The position numbers were made by a program, and so were the translations under genes. From assembly GCF_000220175.1 (NCBI RefSeq), contig NZ_AFPU01000001.1, forward strand, positions 124,001-188,000: 64,000 nucleotides of DNA, given 5' to 3'. This document shows positions 1-7,916 of the stretch, piece after piece. The notes beneath the pieces were generated by a model. It made no database searches and had not been told where the DNA came from. It saw only the letters and a list, made by a program, of their open reading frames with translations. The stretch comes from Nitrosarchaeum koreense MY1. GTDB lineage: Archaea; Thermoproteota; Nitrososphaeria; Nitrososphaerales; Nitrosopumilaceae. The first letter of the stretch is position 1; each line of letters begins with the position of its first letter.

Positions 1-1
1 C

Positions 2-421
2 AGTTATTGGGTAGTTGGTCACTTTCACCTATTTGTAATGGGAACAATTGCATTTGGTTCTATAGGATATCTATACTACATGTTCCCATATGTTACTGGT
101 AGAATGTATAATGAAAATATGGGTAAAGTTCACTTTGTAATGTCATTTGTAGGAACAGTTCTAGTATTTTTCACACAACACGTACTTGGTCTATATGGAA
201 TGCCAAGACGAGTTTTCGATTATCCCCCAATCCCAGAATGGATTACTATGAACCAAATTGCTTCAGTAGGTGCAATGATCATTGGCACTAGTATGATAAT
301 ATTTTTGATAAATATGATTCACAGTTCTGCAAAAGGAAAGTTAGCAGATACAGACGATCCATTCAACTTGGGTGGCAAATACTATTATCCTTTTGAAGCC
401 AAGAACCCACATCATCATTAG
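2..421 (+). CDS. coxA: Heme-copper oxidase subunit I, C-terminal part (5' end outside window)
   Basis: The reading frame is open from the first bases of the window, so the gene starts upstream. The first codons read SYWVVGHFHLFVMG, the conserved helix-X segment of subunit I whose histidines bind the haem iron and neighbouring haem. At least three further membrane helices follow, and the protein ends in a hydrophilic tail with three histidines. This is the proton-pumping core of the terminal oxidase in the cytoplasmic membrane. It sits 12 bp before a blue-copper gene and upstream of a CtaA-like gene, consistent with a thaumarchaeal oxidase operon. Only about the last 139 codons are present. 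Confidence 0.93.
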   Translation, partial: SYWVVGHFHLFVMGTIAFGSIGYLYYMFPYVTGRMYNENMGKVHFVMSFVGTVLVFFTQHVLGLYGMPRRVFDYPPIPEWITMNQIASVGAMIIGTSMIIFLINMIHSSAKGKLADTDDPFNLGGKYYYPFEAKNPHHH

Positions 422-433
422 GAGAAATATGAA

Positions 434-1399
434 ATGAATCAAGATAATCAAAATATTTACAGAACAACCCCTGCAAGAACTGGAAAAATGATGGTAATCA
501 TGTTGGGCATTTGTATTGTTGGCGGTGCAATATTTTTTAGCATGTGGGATTATTGGACTTCTGCTCCAGCACCTGTAGTTGCACAAATGGCGGGAGAATC
601 TGAACATGATCTTCAACCCGGTGTAGCAACTGGAAAACATATGGAAGTATCTTTGAAATTTGTTGAATCATCTGATTTTAGAACATTGGCGTTTAATGCA
701 TTACCTGGTGAAGAAGGACACAATCCTGTGATTAATGCAAATGTTGGTGATGAAATTGTCTTCAACGTTGAAAATGCAGGAAAATCATTTCATGCATTTG
801 GTGTAACTGCTGATGCTGAAGGGTTTGCAGGTATCGTCCCATCAAGTGCAATTAATTCTGCATCAAATCCACTTAAACCTGGAATGACAGGTACATCAGA
901 ATTTATTCCATCTAAAGAAGGAACTTACTATTACATTTGTACCGTTCCAGGTCATAGAGAACAAGGAATGGTAGGAGAGATTATAGTAGGTGCAGCACAA
1001 GCAGGAGAAGCACCAAAGGCCGCTGCAGCTCCAACTGGAGTTCACCATGATTTTAATGTAGACTTTGTTGAATCATCTGATTTCAGAACATTGGCGTTTA
1101 ATGCATTACCTGGTGAAGAAGGACACAATCCTGAATTCCGTGTAAATTCTGGTGATGAAGTAACTTTCTCTACAGTCAATAAAGGAAAATCATTTCATGC
1201 TTTTGGAATAGTTTCAGATCCTGAAAATTTCAATAATGTACTTTGGAATTCTGCCATTGCAGCTGCAACAAATCCATTAAAACCAGGTCAAGATGGTAGT
1301 GTTACATTTACTGCGGGTGCACCAGGAACTTACTATTACATTTGTACAGTTCCAGGACATGCATTGCAAGGAATGCAGGGTTCATTCATAGTAGAATAG
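434..1399 (+). CDS. Tandem two-domain cupredoxin (type-1 copper protein) of the oxidase operon
   Basis: 321 aa. There is an N-terminal hydrophobic signal/anchor (about residues 17-38), then two plastocyanin-like domains (about 65-190 and 205-321) joined by an Ala/Pro linker. Each domain has the ligand set of a type-1 copper site: a His in SFHAFG and Cys, His and Met in ICTVPGH plus a Met five residues on. No CuA-type CxxxC motif is present, so this is not a classic CoxB. It probably carries electrons outside the membrane to the adjacent terminal oxidase, replacing cytochrome c, as inferred for thaumarchaea in general. The start of each domain is almost identical in DNA (659-727 and 1064-1132), suggesting internal duplication with later sequence exchange. 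Confidence 0.9.
   Translation: MNQDNQNIYRTTPARTGKMMVIMLGICIVGGAIFFSMWDYWTSAPAPVVAQMAGESEHDLQPGVATGKHMEVSLKFVESSDFRTLAFNALPGEEGHNPVINANVGDEIVFNVENAGKSFHAFGVTADAEGFAGIVPSSAINSASNPLKPGMTGTSEFIPSKEGTYYYICTVPGHREQGMVGEIIVGAAQAGEAPKAAAAPTGVHHDFNVDFVESSDFRTLAFNALPGEEGHNPEFRVNSGDEVTFSTVNKGKSFHAFGIVSDPENFNNVLWNSAIAAATNPLKPGQDGSVTFTAGAPGTYYYICTVPGHALQGMQGSFIVE
659..1132 (+). repeat. Near-identical 69-bp direct repeat inside the double cupredoxin gene
   Basis: Bases 659-727 and 1064-1132 differ at one position only (a synonymous T/C in a Phe codon), while the rest of the two domains has clearly diverged. The spacing is 405 bp, which is 135 codons. The repeat encodes the start of each domain, around FVESSDFRTLAFNALPGEE. 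Confidence 0.9.
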
Positions 1400-1400
1400 A

Positions 1401-1844
1401 TTGGCCCTACAATATCTGGCATTAGCATCTCTAATTGTTTTATACTCTCTAATGTTTATTGGAGGATATGTTTCCTCTGCAGGATTAGGTTTAACATGTC
1501 CTGAATGGCCATTATGTCCAAATGGAATAATGCCAAATGAAGAATATTTTATTGAATGGACTCATAGATTGATTGCTGCAACTACCGGGGCTCTTGTAAT
1601 TGCAACTACTGTGGGAAGCTGGATTAACAAAAATGCTGGACGAAAGATACGATTTACTAGCACTTTTGCATCTACACTTGTAGTTACTCAAATCACACTT
1701 GGTGCATTAGTAATTGATCTAAAACTACATGCTGTACTTGTTGCAATTCACTTAGGTGTTGGAATATTGTTATTTTCAATGGTTTTACTAACTACCTTAT
1801 TTGCATTTAGAATTACAAAAAAACCAATAGAGTCTACAGTTTAG
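1401..1844 (+). CDS. ctaA: Half-size heme A synthase (CtaA/COX15 family)
   Basis: 147 aa with four predicted membrane helices, about half the length of bacterial CtaA. This resembles the half-size archaeal enzymes that presumably dimerise. Diagnostic features are the Cys pair in TCPEWPLC, the EWTHR haem-binding motif, and two further His in a later helix (LHAVLVAIH). It oxidises haem O to haem A for the terminal oxidase encoded just upstream. The TTG start lies two bases after the cupredoxin stop, so translation is probably coupled. Its 3' end overlaps the convergent gene by 11 bp. Confidence 0.88.
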   Translation: MALQYLALASLIVLYSLMFIGGYVSSAGLGLTCPEWPLCPNGIMPNEEYFIEWTHRLIAATTGALVIATTVGSWINKNAGRKIRFTSTFASTLVVTQITLGALVIDLKLHAVLVAIHLGVGILLFSMVLLTTLFAFRITKKPIESTV

Positions 1845-2358
1845 ATTTTAATCTTATTTTTTTTGGAATGTAGATGTATGCTATGACTACTCCTAACGTA
1901 ATGGCTCCAAACGTGATTGCCATGATGAAAATATATCCAAATGGATTTTGTGTACCCATGTTAAAAGTATAAGTAAGAATTTCTGGACTACCATCCATAT
2001 CATATAGATCAACTTTTACAATATGATTTCCTGAATTTTTCCAAACATAATCTGTTTCATAATGACCTCCCTTGTGTAACTCTGGATTGATTGCATCAAT
2101 TTGTTGATCATTATAAAAAAATCTAACCCCCATCGTAAACTGATCTACTTCATTAAATTCACTATCTCCAACTCTAAATAGTATCTGAGATTTTTCACCT
2201 ATCTGTGGAAATTCTGGCAGTGTTGCAACTTGTACCCTATATCCTCCAAGAAACTCTTCAGCAGAATTAAACATTGAATGAGCATACGCGTCAGAAATTA
2301 AGGGAAAACTAATTGATACTAACATAAACATAATGATGACTGATCGTACTTTTATCAT
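1834..2358 (-). CDS. Exported, C-terminally membrane-anchored protein of unknown function
   Basis: 174 aa. An N-terminal signal peptide (ending near SDAYA) is followed by a beta-rich extracytoplasmic domain of about 110 residues with no cysteines, one C-terminal membrane helix (about 145-165) and a basic tail, so the domain should face outside. The layout is like small Ig-like or YtkA/FixH-type domains, but I do not recognise the family. It is convergent with and slightly overlaps the CtaA gene. A link to oxidase or copper assembly is suggested only by position. Confidence 0.7.
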   Translation of the reverse strand: MIKVRSVIIMFMLVSISFPLISDAYAHSMFNSAEEFLGGYRVQVATLPEFPQIGEKSQILFRVGDSEFNEVDQFTMGVRFFYNDQQIDAINPELHKGGHYETDYVWKNSGNHIVKVDLYDMDGSPEILTYTFNMGTQNPFGYIFIMAITFGAITLGVVIAYIYIPKKIRLKSKL

Positions 2359-2421
2359 TATGAATTCTATAACTTTGCATAAATATAGTGTTAATCAATT
2401 TTTGTTGGAAAATCTTCAAAA

Positions 2422-2432
2422 CCTTTAAATCC
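2422..2432 (+). promoter_or_regulatory. TATA box of the SRPBCC gene
   Basis: CCTTTAAATCC is centred about 25 bases before the ATG at 2452. That is the distance expected for a leaderless archaeal transcript, and it supports the chosen start. Confidence 0.6.
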
Positions 2433-2451
2433 TTATTGGCAAGACACTGAA

Positions 2452-3057
2452 ATGTTGACTATCGTAAGCAAATCAATCGATATTAAAACACCTATAGAAA
2501 ACGTATTTACATATTTTGCAAGACCAGAACACGTTTCTGATCAAATCAAAAATGATGCAGTAGGCATGACTGTAATTCCTATGGATATTAAAGAAGGAAT
2601 GGGTGTGGGAACAACCTTTAGAATAATTGGCGATTTTAATGGTAAACGATTAGAATGGGATTGTGAAACAACTGAATTTGTCAGAAATGAAAGAATATCC
2701 GCAAAACAAATTTCAGGACCATTTAAGCACTGGAAAATCACTAATGAATTCAAATCATTGGGTGATAATTTAACCAAAGTAACAATGTCTGTAGATTATG
2801 CAATGCCATTTGGTCCATTAGGAGCAATTTTGGATAAAGCAAAGTTTGCAAAATCTGCTGAACGCGGAATGGAAACAGCACTTTACAATGTTAGAGGATT
2901 ACTTGAAGGAAATGGTTCAATTCCAGTATACATCACATTAGATGCATACCAAAAATTACTTGCCGAAAAGAAAAAAATGAACGACGTTCCAGTTTCAACA
3001 GCACTTACTGCAATTCTTGAAAAATATGCAGAAATTGAAGCAAAAGCTCAAAATTAA
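2452..3057 (+). CDS. SRPBCC (START/Bet v1-like) superfamily protein
   Basis: 201 aa. The N-terminal 150 residues fit the polyketide-cyclase/CoxG-like SRPBCC fold: an opening strand (KSIDIKTPIENVFTYFARPEHV), alternating strands with a conserved W (LEWDCETTEF), and a long C-terminal helix. A Lys/Glu-rich helical extension (about 160-201) follows. The fold binds hydrophobic ligands; substrate and role cannot be told. It is monocistronic, with its own TATA box and a tRNA gene downstream. Confidence 0.75.
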   Translation: MLTIVSKSIDIKTPIENVFTYFARPEHVSDQIKNDAVGMTVIPMDIKEGMGVGTTFRIIGDFNGKRLEWDCETTEFVRNERISAKQISGPFKHWKITNEFKSLGDNLTKVTMSVDYAMPFGPLGAILDKAKFAKSAERGMETALYNVRGLLEGNGSIPVYITLDAYQKLLAEKKKMNDVPVSTALTAILEKYAEIEAKAQN

Positions 3058-3116
3058 ATTTTTATTTCTATAACAATCTTAAGATTAATAACAACTCGAG
3101 GATTTTCTATTTTTGT

Positions 3117-3190
3117 GGGTCTATGGCGCAGCCAGGTAGCGCACCGGACTCTTAATCCGGTTGTCGTGGGTCCGAATCCCACTAGACCCG
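3117..3190 (+). tRNA. tRNA-Lys (anticodon CTT)
   Basis: 74 nt cloverleaf: acceptor GGGTCTA/TAGACCC, anticodon stem CCGGA/TCCGG, loop CTCTTAA with anticodon CTT, T-arm GTGGG/CCCAC, discriminator G. No CCA is encoded. It is identical to the tRNA-Lys at 61293-61366 except for the first anticodon base. Confidence 0.97.
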
Positions 3191-3237
3191 CTTTTTTGTT
3201 AAATTAATTTCAATGTGAAAAAAATTTTAAAATAATT

Positions 3238-3318
3238 TTAATTTTGTAAATCTGATAATAATTCTAAATCTAATTCAAACTCTTTTGGCAATCCTTTCCA
3301 CCAATTATTATCTGTCAT
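3238..3318 (-). CDS. Possible 26-codon micro-protein downstream of the response regulator
   Basis: ATG to TAA encodes 26 residues starting MTDNNWWKGLPKEF, followed by an acidic, leucine-rich end. It starts 20 bases after the stop of the response-regulator gene on the same strand, so it could be the last gene of that transcript. Support is codon-like composition and position only; the length is too short for statistics. Confidence 0.4.
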   Translation of the reverse strand: MTDNNWWKGLPKEFELDLELLSDLQN

Positions 3319-3338
3319 TCAAAATGTCTTGTGACTTG

Positions 3339-3752
3339 TTAGCTTATAGATCTTTCTAAATCTTGATTAGATGTTGAATTTTTATTCTCTGAATTTTTAC
3401 AATATTTTTTTGCCAAGTTTAATAACTCATCTGCTCCAATTGGTTTTGAAATTACAGAAATCAAACCTTGTTTAAGAGCTAGTTTATTTTTTTCATCAAA
3501 TTCAGAATAACCTGTTATTAATACCACCTTTGCATTTTTATCGAATTCTATAATTTGAGAAAATGCATCATAACCATCAATATTTGGCAAGATTCCATCC
3601 ATCACTACTAAATCTGGATGTATCTGCTTGTATTTTGATATGGCCTCCTCACCATTAATGGCTGTTTGAACACTAAATCTATTGATTTCCAGTATCTCTG
3701 CATACAAATTTAATAGTTCTTCATCATCTTCAACGATTAAAATCATTGTCAT
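3339..3752 (-). CDS. Single-domain response regulator (CheY-like receiver)
   Basis: 137 aa. Receiver signature: acidic pair D9-D10, phospho-acceptor D52 (VVMDGILPN), a Thr in LITGYS and the conserved Lys in SKPIG. A Ser/Asn-rich tail of about 15 residues follows and there is no output domain, so it acts through protein contacts. It is divergent from the histidine kinase at 3916 with a 163-bp spacer, making the two a likely cognate pair. Confidence 0.92.
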   Translation of the reverse strand: MTMILIVEDDEELLNLYAEILEINRFSVQTAINGEEAISKYKQIHPDLVVMDGILPNIDGYDAFSQIIEFDKNAKVVLITGYSEFDEKNKLALKQGLISVISKPIGADELLNLAKKYCKNSENKNSTSNQDLERSIS

Positions 3753-3915
3753 GTTCTTAGTATGATGCTCTTAAGATATTAATTAAACTTAGGATTATGA
3801 AATTTAATACGATAACTAATTTCTTTACCCTCACTAATCAATTAATGCGTAAATCTAACAAAAACATATTATCTAATTACTACGCTACTCTATGTGAAAT
3901 TAAGAGGTTCCATTT

Positions 3916-5709
3916 ATGAATAATTTAGAACAAAAACAGAATAAAAATAAAAAAGACCATAATCCCATCATTTTTCTAACATGCGTTCTAGTGGGAATTA
4001 CCCTTCTTTATCAACTAAGACCATTTTTAGAAGACTCTCAATTTATCTTGATTTCTATTCCCGCATATACAATTATTCCTGTAATATTGATTTTATTTTC
4101 ATTTGTTCTTACAATTAAATTACACAAACAGAATAATTTTCAATCAAAGGCATTTGTGCTCTTTACCATAGGTGTTTCATTTTGGTTTATCGCAGAACAG
4201 ATTTGGGTTATCTATGAAGATATCTATGATGTAGATCCTTTTCCCTCAATTGCTGACATTTTTTATGTAGGTGCATATCCATTTTTTGTTGGATTTCTTT
4301 TATTATCATTAAAGCCAATCAAAAAATTAATAACAAAAAAGATTTGGTTATTTGCATTTTTGCTATCACTTTCATTTGTAATTCCGTCTATGATAGGATA
4401 TTTTAATTCATTTGATGAAGATGAAGGGCTAGATGTTTTTTCCAAATCCGTTTTATTGTTATATCCTATAATGTCTGGATTTCAATTAGCTCCTGCTATT
4501 ATTGGAATTTTGTTTATGGTAAAAAAAAGTATTAACTATTCATGGATGTTAATGTTGTTTGCATTTCTGATTTACAGTGTCTCTGATACATTCTATCTTT
4601 TTTCAGAATTAAATGGCACATATCATGATGGACATCCTGTTGATGTAATGTATCTGTATAGTTATATTCTGTTAATATTTTCTGTTTATAGTCGTATCCA
4701 AATTTCCAATAATTCTGATATTCATAGTAATGATATATTTTTTAATGAAAATATAAAATTTGAAACTATTACTAAGTATGGTATTCCGCTGACATTGATG
4801 ATATTTTCAATGATTGTTGTTATCTCTATGATCAATACATTCTACTTAAATCCTGAAGAGGGATTATCAGTTGAATATATTGTATTTGGAGTTATTGCAA
4901 TGCTTGTTGTATTTACTATTATAATTCTCACAATTAACAGAAATCTCACAAAATTTGTTCAAATGAGGACTACAGATCTTGAAAAACAACGAAATAATTT
5001 AGAAGAGCTAATTGAAGAAAAAACACAAGCAGTACTCAAAGCTGAAAGATTATCTGCTATCGGAGAACTATCTGGTCGTTTAGCACACGATCTAAGAAAT
5101 CCATTATCTGTAATGAAAATGTCTGTTGATTTGATAAAACAACATCCCGCAGATGCAAAAATTTCTGATACCGTCATTACTAAAAGACTTGAATTAATTG
5201 AAAAAAGCATCGATAGAATATCTCATCAAGTAGATGATGTATTAGGATACGTTCGAAATTCTCCCTTAAAGCCCACCTCTGCATCTCTTAGAGAATTAAT
5301 TTTAACATCAATTGACAAGGTCAACGTGCCACATGATGTTATAATTACTGTCTCAAATACTGATGTAATTGTAACTTGTGATGTAGTGAAAATTGATGCC
5401 GTTTTCATTAATCTTATTGTAAATGCAATTCAGGCAATGAATCAGGGAGGTACACTTGAAATAAATATTAAAACATATGGTGATTATGCTGTTATTGATT
5501 TTATTGATTCAGGTTTGGGCATTCCTGAAGATTTCATTAATAAAATATTTGAACCTCTATTTACTACAAAACAAAAAGGAACAGGACTGGGTCTAGCTAG
5601 CTGTAAAAATATTATTGAACAACACAATGGAAGTATTACTGTAAAAAATAACCCGACTACATTTACAATCAAAATACCAAAAACATATGATGAGTTAGGT
5701 AGGCAATAA
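3916..5709 (+). CDS. Membrane sensor histidine kinase
   Basis: 597 aa. The N-terminal ~340 residues hold about ten hydrophobic segments, an integral-membrane sensor without a recognisable PAS or HAMP domain. A coiled linker (TTDLEKQRNNLEEL) leads to the HisKA domain, with phospho-acceptor H391 in GRLAHDLRNPLS. The HATPase domain follows with N box (NLIVNAIQAM), G1 (DSGLGIP), F (FEPLFTT) and G2 (GTGLGLA). It autophosphorylates and should pass phosphate to the divergently encoded receiver. The signal is unknown. Confidence 0.92.
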   Translation: MNNLEQKQNKNKKDHNPIIFLTCVLVGITLLYQLRPFLEDSQFILISIPAYTIIPVILILFSFVLTIKLHKQNNFQSKAFVLFTIGVSFWFIAEQIWVIYEDIYDVDPFPSIADIFYVGAYPFFVGFLLLSLKPIKKLITKKIWLFAFLLSLSFVIPSMIGYFNSFDEDEGLDVFSKSVLLLYPIMSGFQLAPAIIGILFMVKKSINYSWMLMLFAFLIYSVSDTFYLFSELNGTYHDGHPVDVMYLYSYILLIFSVYSRIQISNNSDIHSNDIFFNENIKFETITKYGIPLTLMIFSMIVVISMINTFYLNPEEGLSVEYIVFGVIAMLVVFTIIILTINRNLTKFVQMRTTDLEKQRNNLEELIEEKTQAVLKAERLSAIGELSGRLAHDLRNPLSVMKMSVDLIKQHPADAKISDTVITKRLELIEKSIDRISHQVDDVLGYVRNSPLKPTSASLRELILTSIDKVNVPHDVIITVSNTDVIVTCDVVKIDAVFINLIVNAIQAMNQGGTLEINIKTYGDYAVIDFIDSGLGIPEDFINKIFEPLFTTKQKGTGLGLASCKNIIEQHNGSITVKNNPTTFTIKIPKTYDELGRQ

Positions 5710-5720
5710 CCTTGATATTT

Positions 5721-6275
5721 CTAAAGTTTTCTTAGAAGTGTAAATCTACTTTTATCTGGCTCTATTTCTTCATGCATATCCACATTACTGATTATTTTTA
5801 CTTTATATTCTAGCCATCTTTTTTGCATATTTCTAAATTTAGAATTATTATTGATTTGTTTTTCTGATTCATCATATCTTTCACAGTTCATAATGTATTT
5901 TCCAGATACTCGATACATTTCAGAAATGCCTTTCTCTAAAATATCATCTTCAAGATAGTTCAATAGCTGATGAGTAAATACAAAATCAACTGATGAGTTT
6001 TCAAAAGGCAAATCTGTAATTGATGCTTTTTTAAAATTAATCACTGGTTTTTTTGATTTTGCAATATCTAATGCTGTATCATTTAAATCAACACCAAAAA
6101 TATCCAATGATTCAGGAAATAATCGTAAATCAATTCCAGTACCACATCCTATCTCTAATACACTTGTACAACGCAATGAAACTACCAAATCCCTGACAAA
6201 TTTTGAAAATTCTTCATTGAATTTAGATTCGTTTTCAATTGCATATCTATCCCAAAACTCGTTATCATAATTCAT
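5721..6275 (-). CDS. Class I SAM-dependent methyltransferase
   Basis: 184 aa. Motif I (VLEIGCGTGIDLRLF), an acidic residue ending strand 2 (FGVDLND), motif II/IV (VDFVFTHQLLNYL) and a following strand (YIMNCERYD) define a Rossmann methyltransferase, probably acting on a small molecule. It lies 38 bp downstream of the Cys-rich small gene on the same strand and is convergent with the kinase gene. The substrate cannot be inferred. Confidence 0.82.
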   Translation of the reverse strand: MNYDNEFWDRYAIENESKFNEEFSKFVRDLVVSLRCTSVLEIGCGTGIDLRLFPESLDIFGVDLNDTALDIAKSKKPVINFKKASITDLPFENSSVDFVFTHQLLNYLEDDILEKGISEMYRVSGKYIMNCERYDESEKQINNNSKFRNMQKRWLEYKVKIISNVDMHEEIEPDKSRFTLLRKL

Positions 6276-6313
6276 AAAATGTTTTCATTTGTCTTGTATT
6301 TGATATTATTTGT

Positions 6314-6475
6314 TTAATGCTGACACTTGCATGGGACAAGTTTTGTATCAAACGTGCAATCATGAGGTCCATCTGATCTGTTATCCATTGGAATTTCTTT
6401 CATGCAATCATCATGGCGACCTTTTCTACAAAACCAGCATATCTCCTCTGTATTTCCAGTTGAGCAAGATTTCAT
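6314..6475 (-). CDS. Small Cys/His-rich (probable zinc-binding) protein
   Basis: 53 aa. The sequence has a CWFC pair followed by a Cys 8 residues on (near RHDDC), then a PHDC cysteine and a C-terminal CKCQH. With several His this makes a compact zinc-finger-like pattern. A clear ATG, a stop and an AT-rich box upstream are present, and the spacing to the methyltransferase downstream suits an operon. I do not recognise the family. A frame on the opposite strand across this region has no protein-like character and was dismissed. Confidence 0.7.
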   Translation of the reverse strand: MKSCSTGNTEEICWFCRKGRHDDCMKEIPMDNRSDGPHDCTFDTKLVPCKCQH

Positions 6476-6517
6476 ACTTGTATTGTTATATTTGTGGGTA
6501 AAAAACTTCTTGGAATG

Positions 6518-7432
6518 TTAAATAAAGGTCAACCACGGTAAAAATCTCTCATCTTTTCCCATTGTGACATCTGAAAATAATTTTTGTAATTCTTTTGTGG
6601 TCTTTCCCATCTTTGCATTTCCAATTATTACTTTATCAATTTGTGTGACTGATTTTACTTCAGCAGCTGTTCCTGTCATAAATATCTCATCTGCAGAATA
6701 CAAATCTCCTCTTTCAAGATCTCTTTCTATTACATATCCTCCATTTTCTTCAATGATTTGGATTACACTATCACGCGTAATTCCTTCTAATCCTCCTGCT
6801 GAAAGTGGGGGAGTTTGAATCGTATTGTCTTTTACAATGAAAATATTTTCTGCGCTGCCTTCTGCAACTTTTCCATTTATGTTTAGCATTATTGCTTCAT
6901 CATACCCATTCTCTAATGCTTCGACTCTAGCTAGTGCAGCATTTGCATAGTTTGAAGCTGCTTTTGCCTGCATTGGTTGTGATCTAGAATCAATCTTTAT
7001 CCAACTTGAAACTTTACATTTTGCACCAGAGAATTTTCCAGCCTTTCCTTCTCCCATATTCCATTCCCAACAAGCAATTGAAACATCAACTTTGTTTGGA
7101 GTTGGTGTAAGGCCCATTGTACCAAAACCATAGTATGCCAATGGTCTAATGTAGCATTCTTTTAACCCGTTATCTTTTACTGTTTTAATTATTGCATCTG
7201 TTATCTCTTTTTTTGAATATTGCATCTTCATAGAATATAATTTTGCTGAATTAAACAATCGATCTACATGTTCTTCTAATCTAAAAATTGCTGATCCTTT
7301 TGGTGTATTATAACATCTAATCCCTTCAAAGATTGATGTTGAATAATGTAAGGCATGAGTAAGTACATGTACTTTGGCATCTTTGAATGGTACTAACTTT
7401 CCATTCATCCAAATTTTACCAATTTCCTTCAT
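6518..7432 (-). CDS. ilvE: Branched-chain amino acid aminotransferase (class IV, PLP)
   Basis: 304 aa from the chosen start. Fold-type IV features: N-terminal KIWMNGKLVPFKDAKV, HALHYSTSIFEGIR, the PLP lysine region (QAKAASNYANA), and EIFMTGTAAEV near the end. It transfers amino groups to branched-chain 2-oxo acids in Ile/Leu/Val synthesis. The frame is open 41 codons further upstream, but I place the start at the ATG whose product aligns with the paralogue at 50502-51419. A TTTAAA box 30 bases before that ATG also supports it. Two paralogues in one window suggest one may have a different amino acceptor. Confidence 0.9.
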   Translation of the reverse strand: MKEIGKIWMNGKLVPFKDAKVHVLTHALHYSTSIFEGIRCYNTPKGSAIFRLEEHVDRLFNSAKLYSMKMQYSKKEITDAIIKTVKDNGLKECYIRPLAYYGFGTMGLTPTPNKVDVSIACWEWNMGEGKAGKFSGAKCKVSSWIKIDSRSQPMQAKAASNYANAALARVEALENGYDEAIMLNINGKVAEGSAENIFIVKDNTIQTPPLSAGGLEGITRDSVIQIIEENGGYVIERDLERGDLYSADEIFMTGTAAEVKSVTQIDKVIIGNAKMGKTTKELQKLFSDVTMGKDERFLPWLTFI

Positions 7433-7563
7433 AGGAATGGGAAAATACAATACCAATTTAAAGAATATCTTTGAGATTGGTAGAATATCTTCTAATTTGT
7501 TTATGATATTTTTAATTTGATTGCTCTGCAAGTGCCTAAATACAGCATAAATCAATTTAGACT

Positions 7564-7767
7564 ATGGAATGGATTTTAGGTTTTTCTGCAATTATTCTTT
7601 TAATCGTGGGTCTGGTTGGTCAGGCATTTGAATTAAGAAAAATTAGAATTGATTCTACTCAAGATCAACTAGGCTCAGCTAATATTTTTCTTAACAAGAA
7701 AAATTTCAAGTGGTATGCAATAATTATTGTAGGCGTGATTATTTGGTATATAGCTGAGCGTATGTGA
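7564..7767 (+). CDS. Small two-helix membrane protein
   Basis: 67 aa. There are two hydrophobic helices (about 4-22 and 48-64) around a basic/polar loop (LRKIRIDSTQDQ). It is divergent from the aminotransferase gene. The family is not recognised; composition and a clean start suggest a real gene. Confidence 0.6.
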   Translation: MEWILGFSAIILLIVGLVGQAFELRKIRIDSTQDQLGSANIFLNKKNFKWYAIIIVGVIIWYIAERM

Positions 7768-7773
7768 ATATTC

Positions 7774-7794
7774 TATATAGATCACATCTATATA
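7774..7794. repeat. Perfect 9-bp inverted repeat with 3-base loop
   Basis: TATATAGAT and ATCTATATA are separated by CAC, immediately after the stop of the small membrane protein. It may end that transcript, act as a protein site, or overlap the TATA box of the RNA candidate that follows. Confidence 0.75.
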
Positions 7795-7814
7795 CTTGAA
7801 AATGCTAGTATTGT

Positions 7815-7910
7815 TATCGCGTGTTTAGGGTAACGCCGGACTAAATCTAGATAAGGTCCAAGAACAAACCCTTATTGGCGGTAAAGGTGAAAACCCTTAA
7901 CGCCTCTTTA
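7815..7910 (+). ncRNA. Candidate structured RNA in the convergent gap before aspartokinase
   Basis: This stretch is richer in G+C than its surroundings and has several complementary blocks: GGAC/GTCC around an ATCTAGAT core, and a 3' hairpin GGCG/CGCC (7877-7880 with 7901-7904) extended inward by TAAAGG/CCCTTA with one mismatch, followed by TCTTT. TAACGCC near the 5' end can also pair with GGCGGTA, giving a competing fold. A TATA-rich segment lies about 25 bases upstream. It does not match tRNA, SRP RNA, RNase P RNA or C/D-box consensus as far as I can see. Strand is uncertain. Confidence 0.35.
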
Positions 7911-7916
7911 ACTCAA

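Noticed and set aside
6310-6501. 63-codon plus-strand frame
   Set aside because: It covers the same bases as the Cys-rich 53-aa minus-strand gene, has no usable start and no protein-like pattern.
7433-7555. Upstream extension of the first aminotransferase by 41 codons
   Set aside because: The TTTAAA promoter box lies in this stretch and the paralogue begins at the later Met.
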